Positions 53,924 to 62,625 of a stretch of DNA of 64,000 bases are shown here, piece by piece. The DNA lies in contig NZ_CP180537.1 in NCBI RefSeq assembly GCF_047777955.1, forward strand, positions 3,410,001 through 3,474,000. Reading direction: 5' to 3'. The notes below the pieces were generated by a model. It was not told where the DNA came from. It saw only the letters and a list, made by a program, of their open reading frames with translations, and made no database searches. Numbering within the stretch: position 1 is the first letter of the stretch; each line of letters opens with the position of its first letter. Position numbers and translations under genes: made by a program. Origin of the DNA: Didemnitutus sp047777955. Its GTDB lineage: Bacteria > Verrucomicrobiota > Verrucomicrobiia > Opitutales > Opitutaceae.

Positions 53924-56122
53924 TCAGTGGAGCAACCGCGAAACCATGGCGTAGACGATGAGCACGAGCAGCACGAGGCCGGTGCCGAAGAAGAGGAAGC
54001 CGGCGGCGGTCGCGACCTTCTTGCGGCCCTGCCACTCGTCCTTGACCTTGTAGTCCTCGAGCTTGCCGCTCGCGACGAGACGGTCATACCAGCGCTTCCG
54101 CTCGTGCAGCATCTCGGTCTGCGAGATGCGGCCCGAGAAGATCACGGTGTCCATCGGGAACTTCTCGATGCGGAAATGCGTGTTGAAGAAGTGGAAGGTG
54201 AAGATGAAGCCGGCGGCGAGCAGCGCCTCGTCGGAGTGGATGACGTGGGCGATGTTGATCATCCAGCCGGGCAGGAAGTGGGTGAAGAACTTCGGGAACC
54301 AGAGGATGAGGCCGGAGACGCCGATCATGGCGACGCCCCAGAACACCGCGAGGTAGTCGAAGCGCTCCCAGTAGGTCCAGCGGTCGAACTGCGGACGCGG
54401 GCCCTTGCCGAAGAACCACTTGTTATGCGCCACGAAATCGTGCCAGTCCTGGATCGACGGCGCCATCGAGTCGGGGCCGAACAGCGCGCGGAAGATGCGC
54501 AGGAACTCGATCTTGCCCGTCTCCGGATTGCGGATCGCCTTGCGGTTCGACCACAGCGAGTGCGCGAGCTCCGTGAGGTGCAACGCGAAGTAGCCGAAGG
54601 TCATGATCGCGCCGAAGTGGTGCAGCGTGCGTGCGACCTCGGCGCCGCCGATGAGGTTGAAGATCACCTTCGCCCACTCGGTGTAGTAGAACTTGAGCGG
54701 CATGCCGGTGATCACGAGTAGCAGGAAGCTGGTGACGACGAGCATGTGCAGGAAGCGCTCGAACGGCGTGAAGCGCGTGTAGAGCACGTCGTCGGTGTGC
54801 TGCTTGATCACGGCCTCGCGGAAGGTCTTCGAGTCGGTGAGGTAGAGATACACCGAGCGGACCAGCCAGAGGACGGTGTGCAGGCCGAAGAAGGCGAAGG
54901 TGCCGACGAGCAGGCACGTCATGAAGAGGAACACCTTGTTGAGGATGGGATAGTTCTTCCCGTCCATCGGGTTCGCGTGCGCCTGGAACTGCGTGAACTT
55001 CTCCGTCGCGCCCTTGTGGCACTGCTGGCAGGTGGTGAGGATCTTCTCCTTCGAGAGGCGCGAGCGCGCGTCGCTCACGGGGAACACGTCGTGGTGGCCG
55101 TGGCAGTCGTAGCAGGCGGCGACGTCGGAGGCGACGTTCGGGCGGCCGAGCGCCATGGCCTTGCCGTGGTAGGTGTCGCGGTAGTGCTCGAGGCGGTCCT
55201 CGTGGCACTTGCCGCAGCTCTGGTCGCTGAGCTCCTTGAAGTGCGCGGTCTTCGGCTTCTCGATGTCGTGCGCGCTGTGGCAATCGGTGCAGACCGGCCC
55301 CTTCTTGTCGCCCTTGGCGAGGAGCTGGCCGTGCACGCTGGCATTGTAGGTGTCCTCGATGCCGACGTGGCAGGTGCCGCAGGACTTGGCGATGTTGGCG
55401 TGGCTGGTGTGCGAATCCTTGTCGATCGAGCGCTTGATGTCGTGGACGCCGTGGCAGTCATTGCACGACGGGGCGACGATCAGGCCCTTCAGCATCAGGG
55501 CCTGGCCGTGGATGCTGTCGCTGTAGTGCAGCGCGGCGTCCCTCTGGCCCATGCGGTATTCCTTGGCCAGCTTCGGGTCGTCGTGGCACTTGCCGCAGGT
55601 CTTGGTGAGGTTGAGCTTGAAGACCGGCGAATCGATCTGCTTCACCGGCACGATGTCGTGCGTGCCGTGGCAGCTGGTGCACGAGGCGGCGTCGGACGCG
55701 CCCATCTGGTGGCTCATGCCGTGGATGCTGGTGGCGAACTGCGTCGTGGCCTTCTCGTGGCACGAGGCGCATTGCGCGGGCGCGACCTTGGAATCGTGCG
55801 GTGCCTCCTTGATGTCGGCGTGGCAGTCGACGCAGTTGAGTTTGCCGTGGACGGACTTGGCGAAGACCTCGGGCTTCACGCCCACCCACTCCTTCGGCTG
55901 GCCCTTCTTGCGCGCCTTGAACTCGGCCTCGTGGCAATCCAGGCACTCGCTGTTCGGGACGAGCGCGGGCTTCGCCGGCTCCTCGGCCGCGGCCGTCTTC
56001 GCCGTCTCGGGCGCCGTGGCGGATGCCGTCAGCTTGTCCGCGGCGCGGACGATCAGCGAGAGCGAAAGCGCAAATGTCGTCACCGCGAGGGACCTACCAA
56101 GGAAGCGAAGGGGCGTTTTCAT
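53924..56122 (-). CDS. CbcL-like fusion: 11 CxxCH c-type hemes plus cytochrome b membrane domain
   Basis: 732 residues. Signal peptide, then 11 CxxCH motifs (CLDCH, CVDCH, CASCH, CTSCH, CGKCH, CNDCH, CGTCH, CTDCH, CGKCH, CYDCH, CQQCH) in a periplasmic domain up to ~375. The C-terminal half is a cytochrome b561/FdnI-like region with His-bearing helices (FERFLHMLVVTSFLLLVITG, HHFGAIMTFGYFALHLTEL, HVIHSDEALLAAGFIFTFH) and a last single helix. The design matches CbcL of Geobacter, a quinol-oxidising inner-membrane cytochrome. It is downstream of its 13-heme paralogue and upstream of the HemW-like gene. Confidence 0.9.
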   Translation of the reverse strand: MKTPLRFLGRSLAVTTFALSLSLIVRAADKLTASATAPETAKTAAAEEPAKPALVPNSECLDCHEAEFKARKKGQPKEWVGVKPEVFAKSVHGKLNCVDCHADIKEAPHDSKVAPAQCASCHEKATTQFATSIHGMSHQMGASDAASCTSCHGTHDIVPVKQIDSPVFKLNLTKTCGKCHDDPKLAKEYRMGQRDAALHYSDSIHGQALMLKGLIVAPSCNDCHGVHDIKRSIDKDSHTSHANIAKSCGTCHVGIEDTYNASVHGQLLAKGDKKGPVCTDCHSAHDIEKPKTAHFKELSDQSCGKCHEDRLEHYRDTYHGKAMALGRPNVASDVAACYDCHGHHDVFPVSDARSRLSKEKILTTCQQCHKGATEKFTQFQAHANPMDGKNYPILNKVFLFMTCLLVGTFAFFGLHTVLWLVRSVYLYLTDSKTFREAVIKQHTDDVLYTRFTPFERFLHMLVVTSFLLLVITGMPLKFYYTEWAKVIFNLIGGAEVARTLHHFGAIMTFGYFALHLTELAHSLWSNRKAIRNPETGKIEFLRIFRALFGPDSMAPSIQDWHDFVAHNKWFFGKGPRPQFDRWTYWERFDYLAVFWGVAMIGVSGLILWFPKFFTHFLPGWMINIAHVIHSDEALLAAGFIFTFHFFNTHFRIEKFPMDTVIFSGRISQTEMLHERKRWYDRLVASGKLEDYKVKDEWQGRKKVATAAGFLFFGTGLVLLVLIVYAMVSRLLH

Positions 56123-56301
56123 GGCGCGGGCGCAGTATGCGCCGCCGGCGGTTATTCAGCTGCGCACAGGTTGGCCTCGCCGGGGCGTAAATTGGGGAAT
56201 CGATAAGCGGCGCGAAACGGTGGCGCTTCTGCCGGCCGTCATCAGCGGAACTTAAACCGTGCCGCCGGCGCGCATCCGTTGCTCAAGCCGTGTCAAAGCA
56301 A

Positions 56302-56329
56302 AGCGGGCCGCACCGGAGTGCGGCCCGCT
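56302..56329 (-). terminator. Terminator after the 13-heme cytochrome gene
   Basis: A 12-bp stem (AGCGGGCCGCAC/GTGCGGCCCGCT) with a 4-base loop and, on the minus strand, a following TTGCTTTGAC, 17 bases after the stop of the 13-heme gene. Confidence 0.78.
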
Positions 56330-56345
56330 CGAGAGAGAGCAATCC

Positions 56346-58580
56346 TCAGTGCGGCGGCGGGGTCGGCGGCACGTCGGGACCGCCAGGCTTGTCGGGCGGC
56401 GCGGGCGGCAGCGCGGCCTTCTGCTCGGCGGCCTTCATCTCCTCGAGCTGCAGCGGGTGCTCGTCCATCATTTCGCGCTCGGACATGCGGCCGGTCAGCC
56501 AGGCGAGGTTCATTGGGTAGACATCCGGGTTGAAGATCACGAAGTAGAAGTGCCACACGATGATCGCGAGCGTCGCCAGCACCGCCTCGTAGAAGTGAAT
56601 GCTGCGGGAGATGTCGAAGCCCAGCTTGCCCATCAGGCCCATGGAGGTGTTGTCGAACCACAGGATGAAGCCGGTGAGGGTCATCACGATCATGCCCCAG
56701 ACCATGGCCCAGTATTCCGCCTTCTCGATGTAGCAGAAGCGCGGGAACTGCGGTTTCTCCTTCGCGAGGCCGAGATTGAACTTCAGCACCTTCCACGGAT
56801 CGGTGACGTCCCGCCAGCGCGGCAGGATGTCGCGGAACAGCTGCCGGCCGTGCGGCGTGAGGGCGAGGTAGAGGATGTGCCAGAGCGAGACCGCGAGGAT
56901 CACGAGACCGGACATGCGGTGGCCGAGGCTGCGCAGCTCGAAGGCCTTGCCGCTGAGGTTGCGGATGCCGACGACCCACCACGCTTCCGGGTAGCGCAGC
57001 ATGAAGCCGGTGACGACCAGGCCGGTGAAGCTGATCCCCAGCACGGCGTGCTGGATGCGCTCGTTGGTCGTCATGCGCAGGTAGAGGCGGTGGGCAACGT
57101 GCGGCTCCTCGATCGTGCCCTTCTGCATCTCGAGTTTGCGGCGGGTCTTCCGGTAGAAATCCAGGCCGTTGTGGATCGTCATGCCGCCGATGACGACGAC
57201 GATGAGGATCACGTAGATGTTCGCGATCCAGTAGAGCACCGGCGCCTGCGCCTTGTCCTGCTCGTTGGCGTGGACGCGGCCGAGGGCGAAACGGGTGTTC
57301 GCCCCGGGGTGGCACTCGCCGCAGGTGCGGGCGAGGTTGTCGCGGTGGATCGAGGAGGTCGGGTCGTTCTGCGACTTGATGGCGTGGGCGCCGTGGCAGC
57401 TGGCGCAGTTCACCACCTCGACGGCGCCGCCGCGGACGGCGAGGCCGTGGTAGCTGTCGGAGAAGGTGCGGAAGGCGTCGTTCGAGAGGCCGTATTTCTT
57501 CGTCAGGCGAACCGAGGAGTGGCAGTCGGCGCAGACCTTCTGCGCGAGGTTGGACTTGTTGACCGGCGAATTCGGATCGGTGTGCAGCTTGATGTCGTGC
57601 TCGCCGTGGCAGCTCGTGCAGGTGGCGGAGTCGACGTTGCCCTTCGCGAGCGCGATCGCGTGGGCGCTGCTCTTGTATTCCCGGGTCTGCTTCTCGTGGC
57701 ACTTGGCGCAGGTGTCGGAAACCTGGGCGCGATTGACATTGGCGCCGGCGACGGCGGCGCGGGCCATCTGGTGCGCGCCGTGGCAATCGACGCAGCTCGC
57801 GGCCTCGCGCTTGCCGGCATGCAGCGCCGCGCCGTGGACGGACTGCTCGAAGGACGAGACGAACTTGGCTCCCATGGCCGGCTTGGCCGCGATCTCGGGC
57901 TTCTCGACGTGGCATGACTCGCAAAGCTTCGTTTGGGCGAGCTTGAGCGCGACGCCATCGGGCCGGCCCTTCTCGAGGGAGATCGGCTCGCGGTGGCAGG
58001 CGAGGCATTCCGGCACCGGACGATCGCTGCGCTTGCCCCGATAGGCGTGCGCGGAGGCGAGATAGTCCTTCGTCGCCGCTTCATGGCAGGCGCCGCAGGA
58101 TTTCGCCTGCTTGTCCGGCGCGTAGGCGAAGGCGGGATCCTTGACCGCGACGCTCTCGTGCGTGCCGTGGCAGCCGACGCAGGAGGTATCCTGGTCGAGC
58201 GGCGGATTCGGCTGGCCGAGCCGCACGTGGAAGGCGTGCGTCGGCGCGACCTTGTCGTGGCAGCTCCGGCAGTCGACCTTGGGCACGCGCGGCTCGTGCT
58301 CGGCCTCCTTGATCGTGGAGTGGCACTCGACGCAGGCCAGCTGGCCGTGGATCGACTTTGCGAACTCCTCGGGGCGGACGCCGACCCACTCCTTCGGCTG
58401 GCCGGCCTTGCGCGACTTGAACTCCGCCTCGTGGCACTCGAGGCACTCCGAGTTCTTCACCGCCGGCGGCGGCTTGGCCGCCGGGGCCGCCTGGCCGAAC
58501 GCGCTCAACGCGCCCGCCAGCGCCACCATCCACGCCAGCGCGCGCCGCGCCGGACGAAAACCTGCATCGCCCTCATTCAT
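56346..58580 (-). CDS. CbcL-like fusion: 13 CxxCH c-type hemes plus cytochrome b membrane domain
   Basis: 744 residues, paralogous to the 11-heme neighbour (shared N-terminal NSECLECHEAEFKSRKAGQ and QPKEWVGVRPEEFAKSIHG). Thirteen CxxCH motifs (CLECH, CVECH, CRSCH, CVGCH, CGACH, CLACH, CESCH, CVDCH, CAKCH, CTSCH, CADCH, CASCH, CGECH) run to ~430, then cytochrome b helices (ILIVVVIGGMTIHNGLDFYRK, NERIQHAVLGISFTGLVVTG, VILAVSLWHILYLALTPHG, LATLAIIVWHFYFVIFNPD). The C-terminal tail is Pro-rich. It ends in a strong terminator, so the paralogue 223 bases downstream is probably expressed separately. Confidence 0.9.
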   Translation of the reverse strand: MNEGDAGFRPARRALAWMVALAGALSAFGQAAPAAKPPPAVKNSECLECHEAEFKSRKAGQPKEWVGVRPEEFAKSIHGQLACVECHSTIKEAEHEPRVPKVDCRSCHDKVAPTHAFHVRLGQPNPPLDQDTSCVGCHGTHESVAVKDPAFAYAPDKQAKSCGACHEAATKDYLASAHAYRGKRSDRPVPECLACHREPISLEKGRPDGVALKLAQTKLCESCHVEKPEIAAKPAMGAKFVSSFEQSVHGAALHAGKREAASCVDCHGAHQMARAAVAGANVNRAQVSDTCAKCHEKQTREYKSSAHAIALAKGNVDSATCTSCHGEHDIKLHTDPNSPVNKSNLAQKVCADCHSSVRLTKKYGLSNDAFRTFSDSYHGLAVRGGAVEVVNCASCHGAHAIKSQNDPTSSIHRDNLARTCGECHPGANTRFALGRVHANEQDKAQAPVLYWIANIYVILIVVVIGGMTIHNGLDFYRKTRRKLEMQKGTIEEPHVAHRLYLRMTTNERIQHAVLGISFTGLVVTGFMLRYPEAWWVVGIRNLSGKAFELRSLGHRMSGLVILAVSLWHILYLALTPHGRQLFRDILPRWRDVTDPWKVLKFNLGLAKEKPQFPRFCYIEKAEYWAMVWGMIVMTLTGFILWFDNTSMGLMGKLGFDISRSIHFYEAVLATLAIIVWHFYFVIFNPDVYPMNLAWLTGRMSEREMMDEHPLQLEEMKAAEQKAALPPAPPDKPGGPDVPPTPPPH

Positions 58581-58834
58581 GCATTTGTCCTCGCCCGCCA
58601 GTGTGCGCCTTCGCGCCGCGCGTCGCTGCGCAGAGGTTGCGCGCGGCTGGGCGCAGATTGGGAATTGAATGTGTCAGCGCCGTCCGCCGCACCGCGACCG
58701 CGCAGCCGCCCAACGACAACCGGCGCGGACCTCGCGATCCGCGCCGGCGTCACTGACCTATGAACCAAGGGTAACTAAGAGTCGCTTCGACCGCGGCGCC
58801 GCGCCGGGAGGCGCGCCACCGCGGCCAAATTCCT

Positions 58835-59170
58835 TCAGGGCTTCAGCTGGCGGATGAACGCCACCAGGTCCTTGCACTCCTGCTCGGAGAGCTCGCCCTT
58901 GTAGCCCTTCATGCGCTCCTTGCCGTTCTCCTTCACGCCGTCGAGGATGGCGGTGAGCATGGCATCGTCCTTCATCGCGGCCTGCACCTTGGGGTCGGTG
59001 TAGTCGCGGACCTTGAGCTTCTTGCCCTGCTTCGTCTGGGCCTTGCCGTCGACACCGTGGCACGAGGCGCAGGAGTTCTCCCAGTTTTCGGCGGTGGTCG
59101 CGGCGAACGACGCACCTGCGGTGAACGCCAGCGCGATGCCGGCGAGAGCGATCTTCGAGACAGTTTTCAT
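58835..59170 (-). CDS. Monoheme cytochrome c, secreted
   Basis: 111 residues. Signal peptide (KIALAGIALAFTAGASFA), one heme site NSCASCHGVDGKAQTKQGKK, and a likely Met ligand in KERMKGYKGELSEQE; the fold is a small class I cytochrome c (C-terminal helix CKDLVAFIRQLKP). A plausible periplasmic electron shuttle for the adjacent multiheme membrane cytochromes. Starts at ATG 59170, chosen for the signal peptide. It lies 254 bases upstream of the 13-heme gene on the same strand. Confidence 0.92.
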   Translation of the reverse strand: MKTVSKIALAGIALAFTAGASFAATTAENWENSCASCHGVDGKAQTKQGKKLKVRDYTDPKVQAAMKDDAMLTAILDGVKENGKERMKGYKGELSEQECKDLVAFIRQLKP

Positions 59171-59384
59171 GGGATTTCTGAACCGCACGACGTCGGGCCG
59201 CGGATTTCCGTCGAGTGAGCCGGTGCGGTGATCGTCATCGTGCAGCGAATGGGTTTCTGCACCGAGATGCGTGGCTCCCAGTGCGGACATTATGCCACGG
59301 AAACGGCGGCGCGCCTCCGCAGAGGTTGCGCAGGCGCGAGCATGGATTGCGGGCCCGGGGAGGCCGGCGCCGCGCGGCGCGCGC

Positions 59385-60554
59385 CTATTTCAGCATCCGC
59401 ACCCGGCGGTGCTTCTGCGGGAACTGCAGCGTCACGACCGTGCCGACGCCCTCCTTCGACTCGATGCCGACGTGGCCGCCGTGGTCGCGCAGGATGCGCT
59501 GCACGATCATCAGGCCCAGGCCGTGGCCGCTGGGCTTGGTCGTGTGGTAGGGCGAGAAGAGCTTGGCCATGTCCGCGGCCTTGATGCCGCTGCCGGTGTC
59601 CGCGAACGCGACGTAGACCGAGTCGTCGTCCGTGCGCACGCGCACGCTGAGCCGGCCGCCGGGCGCCATCGCCTCCATGGCGTTCTTCACCAGGTTGAAG
59701 AACACCTGCTTCAGCTGGTCGCGGTCGGCCATGATCACCGGCGTGCTCGCGGGCAGCTCGCCGTCGACGTTGATGCCGCGGTCCTCCAGCTCGCGCGCCT
59801 GGAAGCGGAGCACGTCCTCGATGATCTCGACGACGTTGACCTCCGCGAGGTCGGGCGGGCGCGGACGGATGGCCTCGAGGAAATTCTTGATGATGCCGTC
59901 GAGGCGGGCGACCTCGTCCGAGCAGACGCGCACCGACTCGGCCAGGGCGTCGCCGTCCTTCGTCCCGCGGAGCTTCTTCAGCCGGCGCTCGATCAGCTGC
60001 AGGTGGATGGTGAGCGAGTTGAGCGGGTTGCCAAGCTCGTGCGCCACGCCGGCGGCGAGCAGGAGGATCGACGACACGCGCTCGTTCTCGATCAGCTCCT
60101 CGGTCGATTTCTTCTCCGTCGTGATGTCGGTCAGGATGATCGCGTAGCGCATCGTGCCGCCCGGCCCCTCGTGGAACGGCACGCGGTAGAGCCGGACCAC
60201 GCGCGGCTGCGGGTAGCTCAGCTCGAACTCGCGCGTGACCAGCGGCGAGCCGCTCGCCTGCGCCGCGTCGCCGTCGCTCCCGAGCGAGGCGCGCAGGCCG
60301 GGGACGAGGCGCCAGAGCGAGGCGCCGGTGGCGCCCTCCTTCAGGCCGATCAGCCGCATCGCAGCCTCGTTGGCGTAGTCGATCTCGCCGTCGGCATCGA
60401 TGACGAGCACGCCCTCCTGCAGGGTGTTGAACACCGATTCCAGCAGCATCCGCTCGCGCGCGAGGCGCTGCACGAGATTCTGCAGGTTGGCCTGGTCGAG
60501 CTGGTCGAGCCGGCCGAGGACCTTGTCGAGGGAACTGTGCTTCTTGCCTGCCAT
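59385..60554 (-). CDS. PAS-domain sensor histidine kinase
   Basis: 389 residues, no membrane segment. A short coiled helix (LDQLDQANLQNLVQRLARER) is followed by a PAS domain (~40-140, FNTLQEGVLVIDADGEIDYANE), a dimerisation/phospho-acceptor helix with His172 in AAGVAHELGNPLNSL, and an ATPase domain with N box NLVKNAMEAM, DTGSGI, and GHGLGLMIVQRIL. It resembles NtrB/AtoS-type kinases. No response regulator is encoded next to it; it lies between rnhB and the cytochrome c gene, so a link to respiration is conceivable but unproven. Confidence 0.92.
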   Translation of the reverse strand: MAGKKHSSLDKVLGRLDQLDQANLQNLVQRLARERMLLESVFNTLQEGVLVIDADGEIDYANEAAMRLIGLKEGATGASLWRLVPGLRASLGSDGDAAQASGSPLVTREFELSYPQPRVVRLYRVPFHEGPGGTMRYAIILTDITTEKKSTEELIENERVSSILLLAAGVAHELGNPLNSLTIHLQLIERRLKKLRGTKDGDALAESVRVCSDEVARLDGIIKNFLEAIRPRPPDLAEVNVVEIIEDVLRFQARELEDRGINVDGELPASTPVIMADRDQLKQVFFNLVKNAMEAMAPGGRLSVRVRTDDDSVYVAFADTGSGIKAADMAKLFSPYHTTKPSGHGLGLMIVQRILRDHGGHVGIESKEGVGTVVTLQFPQKHRRVRMLK

Positions 60555-60639
60555 GCGGGACGCGCCGGCTAATCAGCACGACGCCGCGCGCGCCGTCAAC
60601 GCCGCGGGGGCGGGCTTCCGCCCGGTCCGGCCCGCGCCG

Positions 60640-61428
60640 CTAGTCCGTCTCCCCCGGTGGGGCGTCCTCGCCGAAGAACGTCAGCTGGCCCTCGAGGTCG
60701 CGCGGCTGCGCGAAGAGCTTCCGCAGGAAGCTGTCGCGGTGCGCCGCGCTCCGTCCCTGCCGCAGCACGGCTGCGCGGTGGTCCTCGGTGCCGTAGCCCT
60801 TGTGCTGGGCGAAGCCGTAGCCGGCGTGGACCTTGTCCAGCTCGTCCATCATCCGGTCGCGGGTGACCTTGGCCACGATCGAGGCCATGGCGATGCAGAG
60901 CGAGCGGGCGTCGCCGTTGACGAGGCCCTCGTGGGGATAAGGGAAATGCCGCAGCGGCAGGCCGTCGATGAGCACCTTGCACGAGACCGTCGGCTGGAAC
61001 GCCGCGCGCTCCGTCTCGGTCGAGAAGAGATCCGGCTCGGTCTTCCGCTCGAACGCCGCCGGCGGGTAGATCTGCTCCAGCGCGCGGCGCATCGCGAGCT
61101 TGGTCGCGCCGAGGATGTTCAGGGTCTCGATCTCCGCCACGCCCGCGACGCCGAAGGTGGCGTGGATCTGCCCGGCGCGGGCCAGCTCGTCGAACTCCTG
61201 CCACAGCTCCGCCCGCTCTTCCGCGCTGAGCTGCTTCGAGTCGTTGACCCGCCCGCCCTTGGCCACCGCCCACTTGCCCTCGAGGAAGTCGCGCGTCACG
61301 AGCACGGCGCCGGCGACGACCGGGCCGGCCAGCGCGCCGCGCCCGGCCTCGTCCACGCCGATCAGCCCCTCGAAGCCGAGGATCTGCTTCAGGTCGAAGG
61401 CCCGGAGTTGGCGGCGCTTCACCGGCAT
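60640..61428 (-). CDS. rnhB: Ribonuclease HII
   Basis: 262 residues. Cleaves RNA in RNA-DNA hybrids and at single embedded ribonucleotides. The catalytic DEAGRG motif (IGVDEAGRGALAGPVVAGAVL), NDSKQLSAEER, the third acidic residue in VLIDGLPL, and SIVAKVTRDRMMDELDK with the fourth Asp are present, as is YGFAQHKGYGTEDHRAAV. It starts 4 bases beyond the stop of rnhC, so the two RNase H enzymes are translated as a pair. Confidence 0.95.
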   Translation of the reverse strand: MPVKRRQLRAFDLKQILGFEGLIGVDEAGRGALAGPVVAGAVLVTRDFLEGKWAVAKGGRVNDSKQLSAEERAELWQEFDELARAGQIHATFGVAGVAEIETLNILGATKLAMRRALEQIYPPAAFERKTEPDLFSTETERAAFQPTVSCKVLIDGLPLRHFPYPHEGLVNGDARSLCIAMASIVAKVTRDRMMDELDKVHAGYGFAQHKGYGTEDHRAAVLRQGRSAAHRDSFLRKLFAQPRDLEGQLTFFGEDAPPGETD

Positions 61429-61432
61429 CGGG

Positions 61433-62443
61433 TCAGCGGCGCCACTCCGTCTTCTCCTTCGGCTCCTTCAGCGGCAGCTCGTCGAGCTTGCCCGCGGCGG
61501 CGACCACCTCGTAGCTGGTGCGGAAGTGCAGCTTGGCGAAGCGCCCGAGGGCGCGCGCGCCGAACCGCTCCACGATCTGCGCCGCCTGCGCCTTGGCCGG
61601 CGCGCCGGCGCCGAACTGCAGCCGGTCGCCGAACTCGCGCGACAGCTCGCGCATCTGGCGCACGAACTCGGCGCGGGCCACGACCGAGGCCGCGGCGACG
61701 ACCGGGTCCGACTCGGCCTTGGTGCGCATCTCGAGGTTGAAGCGCTCGAGCCCGCGCTTCTTCAGCTCGCGCTGCACGAGCGGTTCCTTGGAAAACTGGT
61801 CGAGCAGGCCGCGGCCGACCCACTTCTTCTGCAGCGCCGCCTCGAGCGCGCGCGCGTGCTGCCAGGCGAGCAGGCGGTTGAGATTGGCCGTCGGCTTCAG
61901 CATCAGCTCGTTGTATTTCGCCATGCCGCAGTAAACGACCTCGACGACCGCGCCCGGCGTGGCGCGGATCAGTTCGTCGAGTTTCAGAATCTGCGAGTCC
62001 TCGATGCTCTTCGAGTCGCGCACGCCGGCCTGGCGCCACGCCTCGATCGCCGGGCGCTCCGCAACGACCGTCGCGGCGACCACCGGGCCGAAGAGGTCGC
62101 CCTTGCCCGATTCGTCGAGGCCCGCGTGCGGCTCGAACCACTCCGGGTGGTGGACGTCGTCGTAGCCGAGCTGGGCCACGCCCGTGACCTCGGCCTCGAT
62201 CACGTTCTGCACGAAATCCTCCGTCTCCTTGCCGGCCACGACGACCTTGCCGCTCTCGTAGGCCGTGACGTTGACCTTCGGGCCCTTGAAGGCGAAGCGC
62301 GCATAGGGCACCTCGACCTCCTCCCAATACTTCTTCGCCACGGCGGCGCGCAGCTTCTCCATCTGCGCGGCGTCGAGCTTGATGGTGTAGGTGGTGAGCG
62401 CCTTGGGTTTCTCTTCCTCGGCGTTGTCGAACCGTTTCGGCAT
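61433..62443 (-). CDS. rnhC: Ribonuclease HIII
   Basis: 336 residues. An N-terminal TBP-like domain (YTIKLDAAQMEKLRAAVAKK, FKGPKVNVTAYESGKVVVAG) precedes the RNase H2-type catalytic domain with the HIII-type motif LDESGKGDLFGPVVAATVV, VRDSKSIEDSQI, and ASVVARAEFVRQM. RNase HIII handles R-loops and replication-associated hybrids. Start at ATG 62443, not at the upstream in-frame codons in the repeat-rich region. Confidence 0.93.
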   Translation of the reverse strand: MPKRFDNAEEEKPKALTTYTIKLDAAQMEKLRAAVAKKYWEEVEVPYARFAFKGPKVNVTAYESGKVVVAGKETEDFVQNVIEAEVTGVAQLGYDDVHHPEWFEPHAGLDESGKGDLFGPVVAATVVAERPAIEAWRQAGVRDSKSIEDSQILKLDELIRATPGAVVEVVYCGMAKYNELMLKPTANLNRLLAWQHARALEAALQKKWVGRGLLDQFSKEPLVQRELKKRGLERFNLEMRTKAESDPVVAAASVVARAEFVRQMRELSREFGDRLQFGAGAPAKAQAAQIVERFGARALGRFAKLHFRTSYEVVAAAGKLDELPLKEPKEKTEWRR

Positions 62444-62452
62444 GGCGAGAGA

Positions 62453-62625
62453 GGGCCACAAAAGGCGCAAAAAGCGCAAAGGGAAAATGCCGGGAATCGG
62501 TGGCCGTGACACGGGCTGGGGCCCCGACGCCACGGCCCCGCAGCGTCGAGGCGTAAAGCCCTCCCCCCACGCGAGAACGACCTTCCCAAAGGGGCTGCTT
62601 TGTGTCTTCTCGTGGCTTTTCGTGG
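62453..62625. repeat. Pair of inverted purine-rich short repeats between rnhC and mutY
   Basis: Plus-strand GCGCAAA-type units with a 9-base period lie at about 62454-62482. Units of the CACGAAAAGC/CACGAGAAGA type with a 10-base period lie on the minus strand at about 62598-62626. The two sets start GGCCAC and are inverted with respect to each other, enclosing ~115 bases. The right set overlaps the proposed GTG start of mutY. Confidence 0.6.
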
